Notes: generated by a model not told the origin, from the letters alone. DNA of 9,998 nt from Spartobacteria bacterium UBA6821 (GCA_002452515.1 DKEN01000080.1:1-9998); one strand, 5' to 3'; counted from the stretch's first letter, positions 1 through 6,887 are shown. Program-made: numbers and translations.

Positions 1-284
1 TTGCGGAAGATCAGCCCGAGCATTCCTGGACGCTTACCCAGCTCTTCCAGCGTATGCCGGTAATGCGTCTCCAGATCATCGCCATCGAGCTTGATCAGGA
101 CATCCCAGCCGAAGCCCTTGGGAATCGGCGAGGGTTTGTTGAAGGGAGCACGCGACTGCTCATCCGCCATCTTGAGGAAGAGCAGAAAGGTCAACTGCTC
201 CAGATAATCCCCATAGGAGAGACCATCATCCCGAAGGATATTACAGTAGTTCCAGAGCTTCTGGACGAGAGCGGGTGCGGTCAT
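1..284 (-). CDS. hsdM: Type I RM methyltransferase subunit HsdM, N-terminal part (runs off the window)
   Basis: This is the first 94 codons of the modification subunit, which with HsdS methylates adenine in the target site and is also required in the restriction complex. The ATG at 284-282 opens a protein with the typical HsdM N-terminal helical domain: LWNYCNILRDDGLSYGDY at residues 10-27, then EQLTFLLFLKMADE at 29-42. The S-adenosylmethionine-binding and NPPY catalytic motifs lie beyond the window edge, so activity cannot be judged. The start is supported by GGAG at 296-293, eight bases upstream of the ATG and inside the last codons of the PIN gene, whose TAA stop ends one base before the ATG. 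Translation is therefore probably coupled to the PIN gene. Unusually, hsdM is the last hsd gene here and lies about 3.8 kb from hsdS. A diverged copy of its first 39 codons exists at 2165-2049. Confidence 0.93.
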   Translation of the reverse strand, partial: MTAPALVQKLWNYCNILRDDGLSYGDYLEQLTFLLFLKMADEQSRAPFNKPSPIPKGFGWDVLIKLDGDDLETHYRHTLEELGKRPGMLGLIFR

Positions 285-285
285 G

Positions 286-780
286 TTAAAAACTCCACCC
301 TTCCCTACGCATGAGCCCGAGGAGACTAATGCATGGCAACCCTAACTCACGGCAAACATCTGGGATGAAATGAGTCCTCTTTGGATTACGCTTTTCTGAT
401 GCTGGTGTTTCTTGTGTAACCACCACGCCATCACGAAGCCTTGCAAGAGCAATGACATAGGCATCCGCCTCTTCAAATTCTGCCTTGGGATCCTTCAATC
501 CGGGAAAACGGCCCTGAATCGAGAATGCTTCAGCAAGAACCTCTTCCAGGGAAATAAAAATTTCTGGCCGGCCCTGCGCCCAAGCAGTTAATTCACTCGT
601 TCCCACCGCCTCCAGCTCTTCTCGAACGATCTCCGGCGATATCCAGCGTCCCTCCTGAATCAGCTGATCCACACATGTGACAAGTGAACCGAAAACATCT
701 GTGGGAAAATATCTGGCCTGCCAGTCCATCAGCACATTCGTGTCGATCGAGTAAATGGGTTTTCCCGATCCATCACTCAT
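286..780 (-). CDS. PIN-like DUF4411 family protein, partner of the XRE-ImmA gene
   Basis: A small protein of about 164 residues, resembling the DUF4411 group of PIN-like nuclease domains. It opens with IYSIDTNVLMD, the usual first PIN strand carrying an acidic metal-binding residue (DTN). It then has WISPEIVREEL, an EEADAYVIALA segment with further acidic residues, and a VVVTQE strand near the C-terminus, in the order expected for a PIN fold. PIN domains are usually Mg-dependent RNases, and many are toxins. DUF4411 genes are commonly found beside XRE-ImmA genes, as here. The start is taken at the ATG at 780, because GGAGGT at 790-785 sits four bases upstream; an in-frame TTG at 792 would give four more residues but has no such site. 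The gene overlaps the XRE-ImmA gene by 8 bases and ends one base before hsdM. RNase activity and the toxin role are inferred from the family. Confidence 0.85.
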   Translation of the reverse strand: MSDGSGKPIYSIDTNVLMDWQARYFPTDVFGSLVTCVDQLIQEGRWISPEIVREELEAVGTSELTAWAQGRPEIFISLEEVLAEAFSIQGRFPGLKDPKAEFEEADAYVIALARLRDGVVVTQETPASEKRNPKRTHFIPDVCRELGLPCISLLGLMRREGWSF

Positions 781-1957
781 TGATACCTCCAATGGCTGGC
801 GTTGCTCTTATTGAGTCACGTAATTTGTCAAAATGCTCAAACTTGAGATCCAAATACCTCGAAGCGTCCACTGCCGTGATGCGATTGGTCGCTAGAGCCT
901 CAAGCACGAGCTGCACATAGGGCCGACCGCTTCGTCCGATCGTCTTGTCCACGGGATGAGCAAAGCCCCCCTTCTTTAAAGGAAGTGTGGCTACATAGGC
1001 ATTCCAGAGATCCTTCCATGCAGCATACTCCGGCCAGCTCATAAACCCGGAGGTTTGCAGACGCGTTGCCATCGCTAGCGGAGTGATGCGAAATCGTCGT
1101 GCCAGACGCCTCACGGAAGCAACGTCCCAAACATTGGGGCGACTTGGCAGAGCAGCACGGAGAGCATCCTCCGGCACGAGGGCGTAGCTCGTGGCTGCCT
1201 CGGCAAATCGCTCCAGATGCTCCCAATCTTCTCCGCTCCGGCGCTCGCGCAGGGCAGGAACCTCTTCCTTTCCTGCCGCGAGCATCACATGGATGAGTTC
1301 GTGCAGAAGCGTATAGTTTCGGGAGTCCGGCCATTCCTTGGAATTGATTGCCACTACCGGCAGAGGGAAGCGGAGCAGGGATAGCCCACGAGCTTCCGAA
1401 AGTTCCACCTTGGGGAACTGAAAGACGAGCACGCCAAGTTGCTCGGCCGCAGCGCGCCATTCACGCCACGCCTGCCATTCGTCTCTCCAGCTCTTTTGCA
1501 CGGCGACATCCACACCCAATCCCGCACGCAACCGTGCTCCAACCTCGGCAGGACTTTCCCGCAAATGAGCCTGTAACCCAAAGGTCACTGGTTCCTCCCC
1601 CAGTTCCTCCATCAGAGACAGGGCGGTTTCCCTCCGATTGATCATCTGGCGAAGTGCAAGGCGCAGTTCCGGTGATTCCTGTCCAGGAGTCACTCCCGGT
1701 AGGCGACGGTATTCTGCCGCAAGGGAGGGAACCTGCGGTGGAGAGGGCAGGAAAAATAGATTGAGTGGCCTGTGAAGAAAACGGGCCAACGCCTGCACCT
1801 GTCTTAGCGTCGGGGGTCTCTCCCCACTCTCCCAGGCTTCGACCCGTTCTCGCTTTACCTGAAGACGCTCTGCAATTCTGTCCACGGCATAGCCACTCTC
1901 CTGCCGCGCCCATTCGAGCACAGATGGATTGATCGGAACTGGCAAAACGGATGGCAT
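773..1957 (-). CDS. XRE-family HTH / ImmA-IrrE-type zinc metallopeptidase fusion
   Basis: A 394-residue protein joining a DNA-binding domain to a protease domain. Residues about 13-65 form an XRE helix-turn-helix (LEWARQESGYAVDRIAERL, then VEAWESGERPPTLRQVQALA), followed by the LNLFFLPSPP linker usual in this fusion family. The protease domain has the zinc signature HELIH at 219-223 and a downstream EAATSYALVP segment near 253-262. That segment matches the E-A-N-x-F-A-x-x-L-L-M-P region of ImmA, with E253 as the likely third ligand, so the active site looks intact. ImmA (ICEBs1) and IrrE/PprI (Deinococcus) cleave repressors after DNA damage; here the repressor-like and protease parts are in one chain. 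The gene overlaps the PIN gene, so it is probably the antitoxin or regulator of the pair. Two palindromes just upstream may be autoregulatory operators. No good Shine-Dalgarno precedes the ATG at 1957; the nearest GGAG lies about 20 bases upstream, across the palindrome. Confidence 0.9.
   Translation of the reverse strand: MPSVLPVPINPSVLEWARQESGYAVDRIAERLQVKRERVEAWESGERPPTLRQVQALARFLHRPLNLFFLPSPPQVPSLAAEYRRLPGVTPGQESPELRLALRQMINRRETALSLMEELGEEPVTFGLQAHLRESPAEVGARLRAGLGVDVAVQKSWRDEWQAWREWRAAAEQLGVLVFQFPKVELSEARGLSLLRFPLPVVAINSKEWPDSRNYTLLHELIHVMLAAGKEEVPALRERRSGEDWEHLERFAEAATSYALVPEDALRAALPSRPNVWDVASVRRLARRFRITPLAMATRLQTSGFMSWPEYAAWKDLWNAYVATLPLKKGGFAHPVDKTIGRSGRPYVQLVLEALATNRITAVDASRYLDLKFEHFDKLRDSIRATPAIGGINE
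785..790 (-). promoter_or_regulatory. Shine-Dalgarno site that sets the PIN gene start
   Basis: GGAGGT on the minus strand, four bases upstream of the ATG at 780-778, within the last codons of the XRE-ImmA gene. It decides in favour of the 780 start over the in-frame TTG at 792 and points to coupled translation of the two genes. Confidence 0.75.
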
Positions 1958-1978
1958 GAGTAATTGTGTAGATTACTC
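1958..1978. promoter_or_regulatory. Inverted repeat touching the XRE-ImmA start codon (candidate operator)
   Basis: Perfect 7-base arms, GAGTAAT at 1958-1964 and ATTACTC at 1972-1978, with a 7-base spacer. Allowing one extra C, the repeat extends to CATGAGTAAT against ATTACTCCATG and so includes the start codon. It occupies the place where a Shine-Dalgarno should be. XRE-type regulators often bind such repeats in their own promoters, so this could be an autoregulatory operator, or in RNA a hairpin limiting translation. No binding evidence is available. Confidence 0.45.
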
Positions 1979-2029
1979 CATGAGGAATATTCTGCGAGCA
2001 CCAATCAGATTCCGGTTCATCTTCTGAAT

Positions 2030-2042
2030 GACAATCATTGTC
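2030..2042. promoter_or_regulatory. 13-base palindrome upstream of XRE-ImmA (candidate operator)
   Basis: GACAAT at 2030-2035 and ATTGTC at 2037-2042 are perfect 6-base arms around one central base. The site is about 73 bases upstream of the XRE-ImmA start, just outside the end of the hsdM remnant. On the minus strand TTGTCA at 2034-2029 overlaps it and resembles a -35 box (5 of 6), but I find no good -10 at the right spacing. Its size and symmetry fit an XRE-type operator; assignment to this regulator is an inference. Confidence 0.4.
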
Positions 2043-2048
2043 TGCTTC

Positions 2049-2165
2049 CATCTTGAGGAAGAAAAGGAAGGTCAACTGCTCAATGTAGTCCTCATAGAAA
2101 AGCCCGTCATCACAGAGAATATTGCAATAGTTCCAGGGCTTTTGGACGAGGGCGGGTTCGATTTT
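2049..2165 (-). pseudogene. Stranded 5' fragment of a second hsdM allele
   Basis: On the minus strand, 39 codons align without gaps to the start of the intact hsdM at 284-168. By hand count 92 of 117 bases and 30 of 39 residues are identical, including PALVQK, WNYCNIL, DDGL, EQLTF and FLKM. The start codon position reads AAA rather than ATG. Similarity stops after the LKM codons, where the sequence passes into the region upstream of the XRE-ImmA gene. Of the 25 differences, 16 fall at third codon positions, so both copies were probably functional genes while they diverged. It begins within the stop codon of the 611-residue gene, as an intact hsdM would if it once followed that gene. It codes for nothing complete and is best read as a recombination scar. 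Confidence 0.85.
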
Positions 2166-3999
2166 ACTTAATTTCTAGATCAGAGTGATCAACTTTTGCA
2201 TATGTTGACCGTTGTGCCGCCGGTTGACGCCGAACCCAACCAGGGACCTTATTGTTGAAGGTCAGTCGAAGGAACAATAACAATGCGTCACGATCTTTTG
2301 ATTTGAGAGTTCGGAACCAAGTGCGGAATTCAAGTTGCCGTTTTTTCTTGGCGATCGCTTTCGTGGTCTGAAATAACACTATCTGAGTGAATAACTCACG
2401 ATAGTAGCCATCCTCCACTACTCCAAGGGGCCCGTAGATATGAGTGGCCAAGAGGCGCTTTAGCAAGCTCATCCAAGCGTATTTTGGCATATTTTCCCGA
2501 CACATTATTTCAACATGTTCATCGCATTCACCAATGATCAATCCTTCGGAGGACTTAAACATCGTTTCTATGTGTTTCCAGAAAGCGGATCTATTAAATT
2601 TCCATATGTCCCCCAGATACTCGGTGATGTAGGTTTCTTGGAAACGGCGGAAGTTAACCAACCCCCACCTTTCTCCCGATGTAAGACTCCTTAGTATTTT
2701 TCCAGCTAACTCAACCGGGAGCGACAAAATATAATCATGTTTATTTTCGGTCCAGTCACCTGAATCCCAGAACGCGTGACGGGCGTCCTCGAATTCTTGG
2801 TCCGCACCACTTGCAGGTTGAATCGAGCTATCGTCATCAGCTTGTAAGGACGCCGCTATGCCCGGTCGATTTTCCTGTTGGCGGAGTTCGTTAACGAGTT
2901 CACGGCCTTCCTGTCGTTGTAACGCTTGGAATGCTTGCACAATGGTATTTTTCTCTGGTGTGTTGAACCACTTTCGCATTGCGATGGCCAACCGAACACA
3001 AATGTCAGCAATCGCAGTCGTGCCGAGAGTTGCGGCATGCAATTTAGTCAGCAGCGAAGTAGTTAAGACAGCGGTTGCCTCTAAACCTTCAGCTCCATAT
3101 TTACGAATACCGCTGTTCTGTTTGTTTATTAGGTCGGCAAAGTCTGACTCCATGCTCTTCAGTTCTGTGGCAAGCTGCTGCTGAGATAGCCCGGGAGGTG
3201 GGTTAAATAGCTTTCTCAATTTTCGGCGCAGATCCTTGTGCTCTGCCACGATTCTTTGAAACTCAGCCGCAGAAACGTTTTGCAGGTATGCAAACTCCTG
3301 GTTGTTTAACATTCCGCTGAGTGCTTTCTGGAAAATGTAGTTCTCTTTGGAATAAAGGTCTCCCTCATGTTCTGAGAGACCGTAAGACGCTTTGGGCTGT
3401 GGATCGCTCCGCAGCATAGTGAATGGATGTAGATTCAATCCTTCTTCGACGGCCGAAAGGGCCATCGAAAGCCCAAAGACAGCAGCAGACCTTGATCCTT
3501 GACGCTTCAAGTCTTCTGCAACTTTTTCTGCCAAACCACTCCATTCCATCGGATGAGGCAAGATCACGATTGCTCCTCGCTCGACGGCTGGCTTCAGCAT
3601 GAGAATATCGCAGGCCGTTTTCGCCAAAGTCAGATTTGTAATCTTACTTTTCTCCAGCAACAGTCGATTCGAGAGAAAATCCCACAGGACAACTCTTTCT
3701 CCATACAGGAAGCCCAATTTCACAAACTGATCGAAATCAGGAGCCAGTCCAAAGCCCACGGTCTGTATATGATCCCTTCCGTATTCTTCTGTTGCATTTC
3801 GAGCATTGGAGGCCGAGACGCCTTTCAGAATGTCATCCAGATCGGCTTTCAAGCCCTTTAAGGCAGCGGCATCTAGATGATCTGGAAGGCAAATCGGCTG
3901 GTTGTTAACTCCCCATGAAATACCGAGGCGCGACTCAATCGCACTCAGATAGTTCAAGGACAGGATAGTGGCGCTGTCTTGCTTCAAGGTCGGTGGCAT
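2164..3999 (-). CDS. Unrecognised 611-residue protein embedded in the RM operon
   Basis: I do not recognise this protein. It appears soluble and largely helical, with no signal peptide. Visible landmarks are AIVILPHPMEWSG (143-155); a charged helical stretch rich in Lys, Arg and Glu (about 245-300); a more hydrophobic, Ala/Thr/Leu-rich stretch at about 305-341 (ATAVLTTSLLTKLHAATLG) that could be a buried helix pair; an acidic, low-complexity linker at about 376-405; and a C-terminal part with aromatic clusters (IWKFNRSAFWKHIE) and a basic helix (KAIAKKKRQLEFR). I see no Walker, HExxH, HNH, PLD or methyltransferase motif. The ATG at 3999 follows hsdS by 45 bases without a clear Shine-Dalgarno; the next in-frame stop upstream is the hsdS stop itself. 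Sampled lines are only about 42-45 % GC against about 65 % in an hsdR line, suggesting separate acquisition. Co-direction with hsdS and the hsdM remnant suggests an RM accessory or independent defence gene, but that is inference. Confidence 0.85.
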   Translation of the reverse strand: MPPTLKQDSATILSLNYLSAIESRLGISWGVNNQPICLPDHLDAAALKGLKADLDDILKGVSASNARNATEEYGRDHIQTVGFGLAPDFDQFVKLGFLYGERVVLWDFLSNRLLLEKSKITNLTLAKTACDILMLKPAVERGAIVILPHPMEWSGLAEKVAEDLKRQGSRSAAVFGLSMALSAVEEGLNLHPFTMLRSDPQPKASYGLSEHEGDLYSKENYIFQKALSGMLNNQEFAYLQNVSAAEFQRIVAEHKDLRRKLRKLFNPPPGLSQQQLATELKSMESDFADLINKQNSGIRKYGAEGLEATAVLTTSLLTKLHAATLGTTAIADICVRLAIAMRKWFNTPEKNTIVQAFQALQRQEGRELVNELRQQENRPGIAASLQADDDSSIQPASGADQEFEDARHAFWDSGDWTENKHDYILSLPVELAGKILRSLTSGERWGLVNFRRFQETYITEYLGDIWKFNRSAFWKHIETMFKSSEGLIIGECDEHVEIMCRENMPKYAWMSLLKRLLATHIYGPLGVVEDGYYRELFTQIVLFQTTKAIAKKKRQLEFRTWFRTLKSKDRDALLLFLRLTFNNKVPGWVRRQPAAQRSTYAKVDHSDLEIK

Positions 4000-4044
4000 A
4001 CGGCTGTCATCTGGTAATAATTTCAGCGAAGGGACCGACGGATC

Positions 4045-5409
4045 TCATGCGAGTTCTCCTGCAAACGCCTTCTGCAAGATGGACTGGCGGAGGCGGGTGG
4101 CGCGTTGGAGGTTGGATTTTACGACGGTTTCGAGTTCGTCGATCACGCTGAAGCGGCGTTCGACTTCTTCGACGATTCGTTTTTGTTCGGCAAGGGGTGG
4201 AAGGGGAAAATGTAGCGCTTCAAATTTGCTCTTGTTCAGGATCGGCAGAGTTGTCGCTGAAGCATTTTCAATGATTTGGCATTGACCGAAAGGACTACAA
4301 AAAAACCAGAAGGCGAACTCAGAGGAGATAAATTCTGCACGAACAGTGAGTGCATTGATTTGCTGATTGGTTGCGCATCGAACTCGTGCAAATCCAGTCT
4401 TGCCAATCGTGGCCCCGATACAAGTTACGAGAATGGAGCGCGGCTGAAGAATCCTGCCATGCTCTGCTCCAGCTTCTGTCAACGAATCGCGATATTCACG
4501 AACATAGTAGCCGGCATCCAAGTCGGTCGGCTTGATGAAAGGGACCTCGCCGCCAAAGAAATTTGAATTGCCTTTGGGCGGTGTAAATCCGGTTGTTGCT
4601 TCACCAATTTGTGCAACGCTCGCCCAGTTCCATCCTTCCGGTATCTCGTCAGGCTCATAACCTGATACGCACTGGTGTGGAGAAATGGGCTCTTTATATT
4701 TTCCACGGCCTGACCAGTTCTTGCGGCGTTCGGTGAAAATGCGCTGGAGGAGATGCTCACCGTTTTCGTAGGAACGGCCCTCCGCTTTTGCAAGTTCTGC
4801 CTCGGTCGGGACGAGCTTTCCCTCGCAGGCGGCTTTCAGAACGGCGGCACGGTAGCGTTTGAGATTTGCCTGAACCCGCTTGAGTGCGGTCACTCCAGCT
4901 TCCAGTCGGGTAAACTGTTTCTCTATCTCTGCAACGATCTGGCGCTGTTCATCGGGAGAAGGTACTAGCAAAGGTATTTGCTTCATCGGCCCCTGCGGCA
5001 GCTTTAATCGTGTCGTGCCACTTACGTATGGGCGGTAGTCTATATTGTTGAGTTGATAGAGTAGAAAGGAATTCAGTAAACCAGCCTTTCCTCTGAGTAC
5101 ATGGGCATGGTTATTGACCCATGATTTTCCTTTAATCAGATATGCTTTTGGTTTTCCAGGGTCGAGGAAAGGTGCTCCATCTTCACCTAGAAGAATCAGT
5201 TCTTCGTCAAAAAGGTGTGAATCTATATAGCCAACTTGTCCAGTCGCACCATAGTAAGGAACAATCCCTGAACGCTTTGCCCGTTCGCTGCTGTTTACTG
5301 GAACACGCTTTGAGTCAAGTATATCAACAACTTCTGACAACGGAACCATTCTCCAAGCAGGCGGTGACGATGCACCCCTCTTCTTTGGCGCTTGGAGCGT
5401 GGCGATCAT
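4045..5409 (-). CDS. hsdS: Type I RM specificity subunit HsdS
   Basis: A 454-residue protein with the usual two-fold pseudo-repeat of HsdS, the subunit that recognises the two halves of the DNA target and holds HsdM and HsdR. Target-recognition domain 1 covers about 20-150 (starts AWRMVPLSEVVDILD, ends PMKQIPLLVPSPDEQ). The central conserved helices run from about 152 to 235 (EQRQIVAEIEKQF, then LKRYRAAVLKAACEGKLVP). Domain 2 covers about 255-402 (EGWNWASVAQIGE to HFPLPPLAEQ). The C-terminal conserved helix runs 405-454 (EQKRIVEEVERRF to RQSILQKAFAGELA) and mirrors the central one. The protein ends at the GELA that matches GKLV in the central repeat, so it has little tail beyond the symmetric core. 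Its ATG overlaps the ATPase stop as ATGA, indicating coupled translation. The recognition domains are much more AT-rich than the conserved arms. The recognised sequence cannot be predicted. Confidence 0.95.
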   Translation of the reverse strand: MIATLQAPKKRGASSPPAWRMVPLSEVVDILDSKRVPVNSSERAKRSGIVPYYGATGQVGYIDSHLFDEELILLGEDGAPFLDPGKPKAYLIKGKSWVNNHAHVLRGKAGLLNSFLLYQLNNIDYRPYVSGTTRLKLPQGPMKQIPLLVPSPDEQRQIVAEIEKQFTRLEAGVTALKRVQANLKRYRAAVLKAACEGKLVPTEAELAKAEGRSYENGEHLLQRIFTERRKNWSGRGKYKEPISPHQCVSGYEPDEIPEGWNWASVAQIGEATTGFTPPKGNSNFFGGEVPFIKPTDLDAGYYVREYRDSLTEAGAEHGRILQPRSILVTCIGATIGKTGFARVRCATNQQINALTVRAEFISSEFAFWFFCSPFGQCQIIENASATTLPILNKSKFEALHFPLPPLAEQKRIVEEVERRFSVIDELETVVKSNLQRATRLRQSILQKAFAGELA

Positions 5410-6851
5410 TTCGTGGCAGAGGCTACCTCGGAGACGAGGGCTTTCTTATGGAGAAGGAATTTTCCAACCGTATACACCGCAATGCTGGTGGGCACGAAGG
5501 TAACCGGGGTGCCGTCACGGAGCTTTCCTTCTCCTCTGTAGGTACGGGTCGTGATTTCGCACAGCGTCATGGAGGGATGGATTTTTTTGAAGAAGCTAAG
5601 ATTTCCAAGCTCTCCCGGATCGCTTGCTGAACGATCGCTCCACTTGACCTCGGTGGCCCAAGCAGGACGCTGTGTCTTCGGATCGAGGGAGACGATGTCG
5701 ATCTCCCCTTTCTTCCACCGGGCGTAGTAGAGGTGCTCTATAATCTGGGGATCATGGAACCACTGTGCATAAAGCGCGGTCTCAGCAATGGCTCCCATGG
5801 TCTGGTCATCCTCGGCGGGCGCACCAAAGAGGGCGGCCCGCATGGAGGGATTTGTGAGGTAGATCTTAAAAGCGGTGGCCCGCTGGAAGTGCCGGGCATT
5901 CTGATCGATGCGGTGAACGCGCCGGATGAGGAAGGCGGCCTCAAGATACTCAAGGTATCGGGAGAGGGTTGCCTTGGCGACACCCGAGGATTTGGAAAGT
6001 TCCTCAAGCGAGACTTCGTTGCCGGTATTGTAGGCGAGTGTGGTGAAGAGGCGATTGAGTTCCTGGATGTCTCGGATGCCGTAGAGCTGGGGAAGATCCC
6101 GAAGGAGGACCTTGTCGATGATGTCGCTCTTAATGAAGCGGGTCGTGTCGTCGCGAATGGAGGGATTGAAAACGGCCTCGGGGTAACCGCCGATGTTCAA
6201 ATAGGCGACAAACTCACGGTTCAACGCCTCGATGTCGTTGGCGACGAATTCACCTCCCTCCAAGCGGATCAGGGTCTCTTCCTTGCCGACGAAAAAGAGG
6301 TACTCAGCAAAGGTGAGTGGAGGGAGGAGAAATTCGGTAAAGCGTCCGGCTCCTGACTCCCGGCTCTTCAACCGGAGTGCTGCTGCGGCTGATCCGGAGG
6401 CTATAAAGCGGATGGCCGGATAGCTGTCGACAAGGGACTTGAGATGGACTTCCCAGTCCTTCAGATACTGAATCTCGTCAAAAATGATAGTCAGGGGGGA
6501 CTCTCGGGTGTGGCCAAAGTGCTCGATAAAACCGAGTACGAATGTCTCAAGTCCAGTGTCGGTATAGATGGGTGTCTCTAGGGAGAGAAAGAGGATGGAG
6601 TTCCCCGGTGTACCCTGCTTGAGAAGTTCACTTATGGTCTGATGGAGAATGACGGTCTTTCCGACCCTACGCGGACCCAATAAAATAATGGCCCGGCGAA
6701 CCTCTCGGGTGTTGACGAGGTGAAAAAATGGATCGAAGTAGCTACGGCGCGGGAGATCCCGATAAGAGGAGGCGATCTCTCCATCGGCAGCCCACCAAGG
6801 GTTGTCAAAGGAAAGGCGCTTATCAATATCCTGCTGGGAAATCTGGAGCAT
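5406..6851 (-). CDS. AAA-family ATPase with DUF4143-type nuclease-like C-terminal domain
   Basis: A 481-residue protein of the widespread AAA_14/DUF4143 type. It shows Walker A GPRRVGKT at 59-66, Walker B LTIIFDEIQ with D125 and E126, an ASGS sensor-like motif at 151-154, and LLPPLTFAEYL at about 175-185, all typical of the family. A winged-helix-like segment follows at about 280-312 (SLEELSKSSGVAKATLSRYL). The C-terminal domain carries E357 (IAETALYAQW), D385 (GEIDIV) and E401-x-K403 (EVKW), in the order of a PD-(D/E)XK nuclease-like core. Family members are common but poorly understood. The ATG at 6851 is the first possible start, since an in-frame TAA lies two codons upstream; no Shine-Dalgarno is visible. 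The gene overlaps hsdS by ATGA, so it is probably expressed with it. A role in the RM system is inferred from this coupling only. Confidence 0.9.
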   Translation of the reverse strand: MLQISQQDIDKRLSFDNPWWAADGEIASSYRDLPRRSYFDPFFHLVNTREVRRAIILLGPRRVGKTVILHQTISELLKQGTPGNSILFLSLETPIYTDTGLETFVLGFIEHFGHTRESPLTIIFDEIQYLKDWEVHLKSLVDSYPAIRFIASGSAAAALRLKSRESGAGRFTEFLLPPLTFAEYLFFVGKEETLIRLEGGEFVANDIEALNREFVAYLNIGGYPEAVFNPSIRDDTTRFIKSDIIDKVLLRDLPQLYGIRDIQELNRLFTTLAYNTGNEVSLEELSKSSGVAKATLSRYLEYLEAAFLIRRVHRIDQNARHFQRATAFKIYLTNPSMRAALFGAPAEDDQTMGAIAETALYAQWFHDPQIIEHLYYARWKKGEIDIVSLDPKTQRPAWATEVKWSDRSASDPGELGNLSFFKKIHPSMTLCEITTRTYRGEGKLRDGTPVTFVPTSIAVYTVGKFLLHKKALVSEVASATK

Positions 6852-6858
6852 GGATTAG

Positions 6859-6887
6859 AGTATGATTTATCTACCCAGTAATAGCAA
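6859..6887 (-). promoter_or_regulatory. Possible promoter for the ATPase-hsdS unit
   Basis: On the minus strand TTGCTA (6887-6882) and CATACT (6864-6859) each match four of six bases of the sigma-70 -35 and -10 consensus and are 17 bases apart. The -10 ends seven bases before the ATG at 6851, so transcription would begin at or next to the start codon. That suits a gene without a visible Shine-Dalgarno. Another -10-like GATAAT lies at 6898-6893. AT-rich sequence gives such matches by chance, so support is weak. Confidence 0.25.

Noticed and set aside
781..792. Earlier TTG start for the PIN gene at 792
   Set aside because: The GGAGGT at 790-785 overlaps this start and is well placed only for the ATG at 780.
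1461..2075. A 204-codon open frame on the minus strand beginning in the hsdM stub
   Set aside because: It begins inside the stub and then overlaps the XRE-ImmA gene in another frame; only its first residues resemble HsdM and the rest looks like out-of-frame translation.
168..2165. Transposon insertion with target-site duplication as the cause of the hsdM repeat
   Set aside because: The repeat is about 117 bases and 21 % diverged, mainly at third codon positions, and no transposase, integrase or terminal inverted repeats are present.
5733..6356. A 207-codon open frame on the plus strand
   Set aside because: It is antisense to the ATPase gene, with no recognisable domain and no supporting context.
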